This document shows, piece by piece, positions 20,640-27,543 of a stretch of 27,543 bases of DNA. The notes beneath the pieces are model-generated. The model was not told the DNA's origin, searched no databases, and saw nothing but the letters and a program-made list of their open reading frames with translations. Source of the DNA: Haplomitrium mnioides. Lineage: Eukaryota > Marchantiophyta > Haplomitriopsida > Calobryales. The position numbers were made by a program, and so were the translations under genes. The number at the start of each line of letters is the position of its first letter. The stretch's first letter is position 1. The stretch lies in assembly GCA_049999725.1 (NCBI GenBank), contig JBNGIS010017966.1, positions 1 through 27,543 on the forward strand. The letters run 5' to 3'.

Positions 20640-21696
20640 ATATGTACACATTCTAGTTATGTAGAATAGGTAAAATAAAAGATTTAGTTGATGCTAACAC
20701 TAAATTAGAAAATCTCTCTCCAAACTTACAAATAAGAAAATCTTATTGCATTTGTTTAGTCATTACTCGAATAGAAATATGACACTTGAAGTTGAACTCT
20801 TCTAGAGGAGCTTGGTTCAAATCCATTTTCTATTTACTACAGAACATTAATAAAACACTCTCATATAACAACACAATTTACTAGATGGAAGATAGTTGTC
20901 TCTCTTGATTCAATTACAAAAACCATAAAATCATCCCCAAAATTATACACTAAAAACTGACAAAATAAATGTTTGTCAATGTTAAACACAAGAATATCAA
21001 AAAGATTCAATAGAGGAATTCTAGGAAGTACAAAGGCTTCTCTATGTATTGGCTATCATAGCATCAAGTCAAATTTCTTATCTTAATTCATAAAGGTTAG
21101 GATATTTACTATCTTTTATTCATGAAAACTTGAGAGTTTAACTCTCTTGGAGTTAATGCAAAGTCAAGATTCCACTACTCCAAAAGGTCTTTAGTAATTC
21201 TCTAAAAGGAGTATTCTACACTTTTTTAGAGAAGACCAAGCTCTTATATCATTGTAACATTACAAGTTGCATTACACACACAAGTTAGCAGAAGTACAAC
21301 ACATACAAATTAACACAAGAGTAGTGTACAAGAACTTCAAAAACTCACAAGGTAAGAGATACCCAACAAGGCACTCTCCCTTCTTTATATGCTAAATAGA
21401 AAGCACAATGCTAATATAAGTAGAGGAACCTCAGTGGTTCCTTTTCTATCCTCCTCTTATTGAACTACTTTTTTCCCTCTCTCACTGATTAGACCATTGT
21501 TTTTTTAATTCTCCTTCTGCCACATGTTTTTATCTTTAGAACCTTCCATTTCTCTTTAGTTCTCCTTCTGCTATGTATCTTTATCTTAGAGCCTTCTATT
21601 TGTTTTAAACCTTTGGTTGCCACCACGTCTTTATCCTCTTCTAAAGTAGTCTTTCTAGACTTTCTCTCCTCTTGTCACTTGTCATTCTCCCTATAA
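20640..21696 (-). repeat. 5' LTR of chromovirus 1, 5'-truncated
   Basis: Only the part from about 21390 to 21696 is matched by the other LTR. The remainder toward 20640 is assigned to R/U5 by position (between the TATA-like sequence at about 21385 and gag). The inner boundary is approximate, and I could not recognise a primer binding site. Confidence 0.45.
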
Positions 21697-21949
21697 GGGT
21701 TCACCCGTTCCCAATGTTGCAAGGCAGTCATCCAATCAATCAACCATAGATCAATTTTTTCCCAAGAAGCTTTCCATTTTTCTTCTTTATTACTTGTGTG
21801 TGGTAATCTTTTTTCTATTTAATGAGATACTCAATCACTTTTGTCAGTCCTACTTGCCTCTATCTTTTGTCAATGATGACTTCTATCTTGGTAGTGTTAA
21901 GATACGGAAGAGCACTTTTGTCAAGTACCTCACGAACTCAATTCATATG
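21697..21949 (-). mobile_element. Possible chromodomain tail fragment of another Ty3/gypsy element
   Basis: On the minus strand, worn frames give VIEYLIK followed by WKASWEKID, similar to the 'EYLVKWKG ... ATWE' ending of chromovirus integrases and preceded by a DKR-like stretch. It abuts the truncated 5' LTR of chromovirus 1 on one side and the 5' LTR of chromovirus 2 on the other. It does not match the tail of chromovirus 1. Confidence 0.4.
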
Positions 21950-22430
21950 TGTAATAGTACAAGCATGATGTTGTGTTATTTATAAGAAAATATATGGAAG
22001 TGAAGGAAGTGGTAGAGCGTTATTTTCACAATTGAATTGAGATAATATTACTTGTCTTCAAAGTTACTTTTAGAGTTTTTAGATTTGAATTTAGAAGTGA
22101 CTTCTAAGTGAGCAATTTTAGGATTGAAATTAGAAGTGACTTCTAAGTGAGCAATTTTAGGGTTGAAATTAGAAGTGACTTCTAAGTGATCGATTCTAGA
22201 GTTGAAATTGGAATAGTCTTGTAAGTAAAGAAAGAGGGATGACACCTTCTTCTCTTGTATAAATGAAGAGCTTCATAGCCTCACCTTTCATTATGAAGTT
22301 CTTCTTGAATCACTTAGGCTCTTTGGTTGCTTGGCTTTTGCTTACTTTATTGGCATTTGGTTGAAGAACTCTATTAGAGTTCACTATGAGTTCTTACTCA
22401 TTCGGATTTGGTCATTGAGTTCTTTTATAT
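21950..22430 (+). repeat. 5' LTR of chromovirus 2
   Basis: About 480 bases from TGTAATAG to just before the primer binding site. It has a TATAAAT at 22258-22264 as the likely promoter and a 39-base tandem repeat upstream of it in U3. Confidence 0.75.
22085..22225 (+). repeat. 39-bp tandem repeat in U3 of chromovirus 2
   Basis: Units start at 22085, 22124, 22163 and 22202 (last one partial), so the period is exactly 39. Each full unit contains AGAAGTGACTTCT, an inverted repeat with one central base. Position just upstream of the TATAAAT suggests enhancer-type repeats, by inference. Confidence 0.85.
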
Positions 22431-22442
22431 TGGTATCAAAGC
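22431..22442 (+). other. Primer binding site of chromovirus 2
   Basis: TGGTATCAAAGC differs by one base from TGGTATCAGAGC, the complement of the plant initiator-methionine tRNA 3' end. Confidence 0.8.
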
Positions 22443-22584
22443 TATGGTTTTTGGTTTTGGTAGTGAGTTGCATAAATAATCAAGAGTCTACAATATGACA
22501 TCATTTTATGGCTTCTTTGGTTTGAAGATCGATCCACTCAATTTGATTGGGCAAAATATCATATTCAAGTTATTTCCCAAAGTA

Positions 22585-25500
22585 AGAAATTTCTTTTGAG
22601 GTGTTTAATACTATTGGTGAAGAAGTCTAAAGCAGTTCAGCATATTAATTTAGTGGAGCAAGAGTTGTCTGTCTTTGCTATTTTAATCAAGCTCATCATG
22701 GACTTGAGTAAGGAGGGAGGAAAAAGTGTGCCTACCTCAATAATAGATGATATTTTGAAAGAGTTTGCGGATGTGTTTCCATAGTATTTGCCAAAAGATT
22801 TACCAGATGATCAAGGAATACTTATTCTGATTGAGTTGATCCCAAGAAATACTCCTTATAATCGACCTATATATCGGTTGTCACCACAAGAATTAGAGGA
22901 TCTTTGAAAGACATTGACAAATCTTTTTAAGAAGGATTTTATTAAACATATTGCTTTGCCTTAGAGAGCTCTGGTATTCTTTGTACCAAAGAAAGATGGT
23001 GGATTTCGTCTTTGTATAGATTATCGAGGCTTGAACAATCAAACAGTGAAGAATGTCTATCATTTACCTTGTATTGATGACTTTTTGGATCACTTGAGTA
23101 GTGCGTAATTCTTTTCTAAGTTGGATCTTCAAAGTCGATATTAGCAAATTCTTATCAAGCCAAGTGATGTTCCAAACATAAGTTTTCGTACAAGATATGA
23201 GCATTTTGAGTGAAAGGTTCTTACATTTAGCCTTACTAGTGTTATGATGATATTCATAGATCAAATACATCAATTTTTTGATGGTTTATTGGACAAGTAC
23301 TATGTTGGTGTTTTTGGACAATATTTTTATCTTTAATAAAAGTGAAGTTGAGTATCGTGAACATCTTAAAAAAGTATTGCAAAGACTATGCAATTGGAAG
23401 TTCTATTGCAAGAAGTCCAAGTGTGAGTTTTGGAAGCAAGGGGTGACTTTTCTAAGATATAAAGTGTCTGCGAAGGGCATTAAAATAGAGCAAGAGAAAA
23501 TTTAAGCTATTACAGAGTGGCCAACACCAAATGATGCAAAAGATGTTCAAGCTTTTAATGGATTGGCAAGTTTTTTTTATTAAAAACTCATCCATTATTA
23601 TGCTCATATTGTTGCACCACTTATGGATTTGCTAGGCAAGAAGGAAAAATTCCAATGGACGACCAAAGAGCAAGAGGTATTTCAACAACTCAAGGATGTC
23701 GTGTCTTCTTGTCCAATTCTACAACCATATTGCCCAAAGTCAAACCATACATTTGATTTTTATGCCTCTTAATTTGCTACTAGAGTAGTGTTACAACAAG
23801 AGTTTGAGGATGGGCTTCATTCGATTGCCTTCATGTCACGCCGATTAATTACAACATAGAGAAATTATTGTGTAAAGGGATAGGGAGCAGTTGGCAATGA
23901 TTTATGCCACCAAGGTTTGGAGACACTATCCTTTAGGAAAGCATGTGCATATGCTCACCAATTACAATCCTTTGTGGCAATCAATTCACTTAGAAAATAT
24001 GACAAGTTGTGATCATTGATGGGAAGATCAGCTACCGCTCTTTGATATCAAGTTGGAATACAAGCTTGGAAGGTTCTACACCATTTTTGATGCATTTTCA
24101 CAAAGACCATATCATTGACTAAACACATTATAGGTTGCAAATGTTAGTATATTGTATCTTGATGAAGCAACCAATGACAACTTTCGACAAAGGTTACATG
24201 AAGATGTCTTCTTTAATCTTGTTAGAGCATAGTTGGTGGTCAAAGATAGTGAGCATCATGCATTTTCTATTCATAATGGTATTCCTATCAAGGCCCTCAA
24301 AAATATGTTCCACAAGATGATGCATTTCAAATTGCCCATTTACAAGAAGCACATAACATTCTAATCTTTGGGCATCTTGGGGTAGACAAGACTATGGAGT
24401 TGCTTCAACACACTTGGTGGTGGCCAAACCTAGCTTGAGATGTTTGTGGCTTGTTTGTTCTTGTGAAAGTTGTTAGCGAAACAGAGCTTCAAATCAATAC
24501 CAATTGGTCTTCTTCAACTAGTACTGACTCCTACTATTTGGTGAGAACATGTAAGTTTAGATCTTGTCACTTCACTTCCAACCACATCTTGTAGGTTTAC
24601 TGCCATTGTACTATTTATGGATAAGTTAAGCAAACAAATTCATCTAGCACTAACAGTGGATATGGTGCATGCTCCACAATTGGCAAAGATTTACTTTGAT
24701 ACAATCTTTTGATATCATGGAATGCCAAAGGTGTTAATATCTGATAGAGATCCACGACTCACTCGGAAGTTTTAACAAGAGTTGTTTATGCTTTTGGGTA
24801 CCAAACTATCTATGTCTACAACTTATTATCCTCAAATAGATGGGCAAATTGAATATGCAAATCAAACTCTAGAGGATATGCTTCGAGTGTTTATCAATGT
24901 TCATCACACAAATTGGGATGGTTTCTTACCGACTGTGGAGTTTGCGTACAACAACTCCAAACAAACAAGTATTGGATTTTCTCTTTACTTTCTTAATCTT
25001 GCTCAACATCCTCTTATTCTTGATGGTTTGCTTTCTTCTTTCTCTTCTAATGTTCTAAGTCTTTCTACTTTTTGGTCTCATTTTTCTTCCTCTTTGCAAG
25101 ATGCCAAAAACCATTTTGCTATTGCTCAAAATTGGCAAAAAAAAAAAAAGAATACCGATAAACATCATCATGGTGTTTCTAATGTTTAAGATGACTAAGC
25201 TATGCTTTCTACTCATGATCTTTCTTTGTCTTTAAATACTCAAGTCCATAAGTTTTCTCTAGCTTGGATTGGTCATTTCTGAATTTCTGAAGTTATTTCT
25301 TTCTTTTGCTTCCTCTCCATATGAAGATTCATCCCATATTCCATGTATCTAAACTTAAACTCTTTGTTTTTAGTCCATCTTCCTTTCCGAATCATGTTCG
25401 AATGCCTCCTCCGCCTATTATTCTAGATGATCATGAAGAATATGAGGTGGATCAAATTTTGGCTAAGTGAGTCCTCAAGCGTGAGCGACATCCTCAAGCT

Positions 25501-25640
25501 CAATAAAATTTCTTATGAAAGGGATATATGCTTCATGATGCTACTTGGGAACCATGTTCTAACCCTTCAAATGCTCAAGAGAAGTTGTTCGATTATTTGA
25601 AATTGTCGGTCATAATGAGGATCATCGATTAGAATGCGGG
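22585..25640 (+). pseudogene. pol region of chromovirus 2: RT, RNase H, integrase, chromodomain
   Basis: RT begins near 22750 (EFADVFP), with [17 protein letters not shown] near 22990 and the catalytic box read as FLDN (about 23306), where the family has Y-x-D-D. RNase H spans about 23510-24110 (WTTKEQEVFQQLKD near 23660). In integrase, GHLGVDKT is at about 24370, and the core has FMDKLSK (about 24613), ISDRDPR (about 24739) and DGQIE (about 24839), keeping a D, D, E set. A chromodomain follows at about 25440-25560 (EYEVDQIL, then HDATWEP). At least ten stops and several frameshifts lie between these blocks. The window 24782-25189 is the longest open stretch. Confidence 0.75.
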
Positions 25641-25645
25641 GATTA

Positions 25646-25700
25646 TGTAATAGTACAAGCATGATGTTATGATATTTATAAGAAAATAGAGAGGAGTGAA
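25646..25700 (+). repeat. Truncated 3' LTR of chromovirus 2
   Basis: Matches the first roughly 50 bases of 21950-22430, with about six differences, and is preceded by a short purine stretch (GCGGGGA). The LTR then ends and inverted unit flank starts, within 'gaaaaacagccgc'. Confidence 0.7.
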
Positions 25701-26585
25701 AAACAGCCGCACTTTGAACCAGGAACCGCTACTGAGTTCCTGTTTCACTTGGCAGTCAAAAATTTTTTTCGAAGATTTGTCATTCAAAAACATCAAATTT
25801 AAGACTAAAATCTTCTTTTCGAAAAAAAATTTGTTTTTTATGAACAAAAAATGCATATTTTCCATTTAGATTATATTTCAAATATTGTTTTTAGAAAGAA
25901 AACTTAAAAAGCAAACATTTTGGTTATTCGAATATTTTGAAAAAACTTGACACTATTGTGAATAAATTAAATTCAACAAAAAGGAAATAAAATATATATC
26001 TTTCGATAGAAAAAAAGTACAGGAAAACCTAAATGTCTATTCGAGTAAGGACTTTAAACTTGACTTTGAGCATCGTAGCCAACAAAGTCTATGCAAGCAT
26101 AGACTCCAAACCAGAACCGTAAAGCTTATGCACACATAGACTCCGAATAAGAATCCTAAATCCTCTGCTTTCTTTAACTCTGAACAAGAACAATGAAGCC
26201 ATGCACGCATGGACTTTCAACTAGAATCCTACAGCCAAAACACGCCAAGCGTCTAAAGAAGAACCCTGTAGCCTATGCAAGCATAGACATTGAACAAGAA
26301 CCCTTTGACCAAAGGGTGCATGGACTCTGAAAAACAACCGCACAGCTTAAGCGCGCAGGGAAACCGAACAAGAACTACAAAGCCTTAATGCGCAAAGACA
26401 CTAAACAATGTGCAAAGACTCCATATTATTCTGAGATTAGAAATTGAGTTCAAATCATTCTTGGACTATCAAAAGGGTCAACTTATTCTTAGAGAAAATA
26501 AATCGAATCTTGATGAAAAGACTTGTAGTAAATTGAAAGAGCAACAAGATGAAACTTTTGCCAAAAAAGATTTGGAAAAAATAAA
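25701..26585 (-). repeat. Inverted 3' flank of methyltransferase copy 4 with palindromic units
   Basis: Read on the minus strand, it matches the 3' flanks of copies 1-3. The 'gaaacaggaactcagtagcggt' and 'tggttcaaag' block at 25704-25745 aligns with about 8395-8430. About 26085-26400 carries palindromic units (aagtctatgcaagcatagac near 26089; gccatgcacgcatggacttt near 26198). An open plus-strand frame at 26410-26658 is not conserved. No gene seen. Confidence 0.65.
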
Positions 26586-26586
26586 T

Positions 26587-26592
26587 TTTATT
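26587..26592 (-). terminator. Poly(A) signal AATAAA of copy 4
   Basis: On the minus strand, AATAAA lies about 27 bases beyond the stop at 26620-26622, somewhat farther than in the other copies. Confidence 0.4.
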
Positions 26593-26619
26593 ATTGCTGA
26601 AAATTGTACAAACACGTCC

Positions 26620-26905
26620 TCAGACTCTCTCCTCTTTCGGAGGAATTGTCTCATCTAAATCTACTGGATGAGCATCTGCAGCCGCTAGAAAATCCTGATG
26701 AGACTTCCTAGTCCCCGATATCACTACAGAGTCACCAGAAGCACCTGCAGTACCAGGAGGAATAGGTTCATTGTGGTACACAAAAACTATTTGTGACTCA
26801 GTCATATCAGATGGCAAGGAAGCCATCTCCAAAACCCTCTGAGGAATATAGATAGACTGACGTCTATCATATTCCACGGCGATGCAATTTCGCATCAGCT
26901 TAATA
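26620..26905 (-). pseudogene. Copy 4 of methyltransferase gene, inverted, 3' end of exon 4 only
   Basis: An open minus-strand frame reads MRNCIAVEYDRRQSIYIPQR, then LPSDMTESQIVFVYHNEPIP and GTRKSHQDFLAAADAHPVDL. It aligns along its length with 940-1210 of copy 1. It begins just after the SAM-binding motif, so the catalytic and cofactor parts are missing. The stretch is free of stops, unlike copies 1-3, and keeps VEYDRRQ where others vary. An LTR element sits about 20 bases beyond its broken end. On its own it cannot encode an enzyme. Confidence 0.75.
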
Positions 26906-26925
26906 TTAAGATTTTGAGCTCTAAC

Positions 26926-27126
26926 TGTCGGTTAACTTGGCAGCCACCTTAGCTTACAGTTACGTTAGGCCAGTTAGCTTATGTGTATATATATGGGGCT
27001 GCTTGAGATGCACATTATGCTCTCTCTTCCCCTCTGTATTTGTTGGCGCTCCTGCCTTATAGTGAAGAACATTCTTGCACTGGTTGTGTGCATATGTGAT
27101 TGATTGCTCTGCCTCTAACTCTAACA
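26926..27126 (+). repeat. 5' LTR of a third LTR element
   Basis: Starts TGTCGGTTAAC and ends CTAACA immediately before a primer binding site, giving 201 bases with TG...CA ends. A TATATATAT run at 26986-26994 is a likely promoter. The short length suits Ty1/copia or a small non-autonomous element. The second LTR is outside the window. Confidence 0.65.
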
Positions 27127-27140
27127 TGGTATCAGAGCCC
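27127..27140 (+). other. Primer binding site of the third LTR element
   Basis: TGGTATCAGAGCCC, matching the initiator-methionine tRNA complement over at least 12 bases, adjacent to the LTR end. Confidence 0.85.
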
Positions 27141-27543
27141 TGGTTGCTGTTTGAGTTTATGAGTAGTGTGCAGAGGATTATTTGTTAAGGGGAGTTACTT
27201 GAGAGAGTCATCACAAGCAGGAGTGTGCCGCGACAGCCTAGTACATGCTCAGGAGGAGCATAAGTGATTTGCACTAAGGGGGTGCAAAAGAGAACTCAAG
27301 GAGTTCTAAAAGGCTGATCTTGAAATTTTTTTCCGGGTGCGGAAAGCAGCCTGGTAATATTGAAGAAAGTTATATTGGTTGTGCGTGTGTACAAATCCGA
27401 GAGCCAAGACTTTTGTGGAAGAAAACCAGCTCGGAGAAGAATCGAGGCTGCTTTAAGCAGAAGTCACAACATTTCTACTCCTTCTTGATCGAACACGAGT
27501 TGCCCGGCTACAACGAATCGATTGGACGTTAAAAGGGCAGATT
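27141..27543 (+). mobile_element. Leader region of the third LTR element, possibly Ty1/copia
   Basis: Higher GC than the rest of the window and without obvious decay. A 70-residue open frame (27320-27532) shows no gag motif I recognise. Without the downstream part, superfamily and autonomy cannot be decided. Confidence 0.4.

Larger units (their letters stand above)
15834..21696 (-). mobile_element. Ty3/gypsy chromovirus 1, minus strand, decayed and truncated at both LTRs
   Basis: In element orientation (right to left) there is a truncated 5' LTR, gag, protease, reverse transcriptase/RNase H, integrase with a chromodomain-like tail, a polypurine tract and a truncated 3' LTR. The order PR-RT-RH-INT is that of Ty3/gypsy. 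The two LTR pieces share about 330 bases (15834-16160 with about 21390-21696), beginning 'aatagaaagcaca'. Each piece lacks a different end: the 3' LTR has lost R/U5 and the 5' LTR has lost the first roughly 110 bases of U3. Every coding domain contains stops or frameshifts. Confidence 0.8.
21950..25700 (+). mobile_element. Ty3/gypsy chromovirus 2, plus strand, lacking gag and protease
   Basis: The 5' LTR starts TGTAATAGTAC at 21950 and the same start recurs at 25646. A primer binding site follows the 5' LTR, and RT, RNase H, integrase and chromodomain follow in Ty3/gypsy order. Only about 150 bases separate the primer binding site from the region just upstream of RT, so gag and protease have been deleted. 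The 3' LTR is cut after about 50 bases, where an inverted methyltransferase-unit flank begins. Confidence 0.8.

Noticed and set aside
20577-20660. A primer binding site for chromovirus 1
   Set aside because: No stretch here matches the initiator-Met complement on the minus strand well enough; the inner LTR boundary stays approximate.
22048-22245. A 65-residue minus-strand frame with a repeated peptide
   Set aside because: The peptide repeat follows from the 39-base tandem repeat being a multiple of three; it lies in an LTR with no support as a gene.
26410-26658. An 82-residue plus-strand frame
   Set aside because: It lies antisense to the inverted 3' end and flank of copy 4 and is not conserved in the other flanks.
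1-27543. Assignment to a particular species or genus
   Set aside because: Repeat content and gene family point to a large plant genome, but nothing in the window is diagnostic without database comparison.

Overview
This looks like nuclear DNA from a land plant with a large, repeat-rich genome. The evidence is AT-rich sequence, GT-AG introns, two decayed Ty3/gypsy elements of chromovirus type, initiator-Met-tRNA primer binding sites, and several generations of duplicated, decaying genes. A gymnosperm or fern would fit, but nothing here fixes the species. No intact gene is visible. Two runs of N (3874-3973 and 10623-11022) mark assembly gaps.

The left 15.8 kb is a tandem array of one large unit. 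Each unit holds a plus-strand, four-exon gene (copy 1 at 1-1218, copy 2 at about 4150-7395, copy 3 at about 11023-14967) and an unrecognised minus-strand partner gene, called gene X here (about 2121-3770 and 8789-10343). The two genes diverge, and both assembly gaps fall between their 5' ends. The plus-strand gene can be read despite its stops. It has an unknown N-terminal exon, a Ser/acidic and Lys-rich linker, a ParB-like domain (LSEDFVEPL, then GNHS), and then a DNA amino-methyltransferase domain in the beta-class order: catalytic motif IV (D-I-x-Y-G-Y), QKP, then the SAM-binding motif DLCSGSGT and VVEY. A ParB-methyltransferase fusion with introns in a plant genome is the most interesting content of the window. 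All copies here are pseudogenes.

Introns, 3' flanks and even the gene X coding region carry clusters of a palindromic minisatellite of about 24-30 bp, with the ideal core AGTCCATGCGCGCATGGACT or the same centre with other arms.

From 15834 to about 25700 the array is interrupted by retroelements: a minus-strand chromovirus with broken LTRs (15834-21696), a short possible chromodomain fragment of another element (21697-21949), and a plus-strand chromovirus lacking gag and protease (21950 to about 25700). The methyltransferase unit then resumes in inverted orientation (copy 4, about 25700-26905, minus strand). The repeat sequence stops at the same internal point on both sides of the retroelement block. 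The window ends in the 5' LTR and leader of a better-preserved LTR element (LTR 26926-27126, primer binding site 27127), possibly Ty1/copia or a short non-autonomous element.
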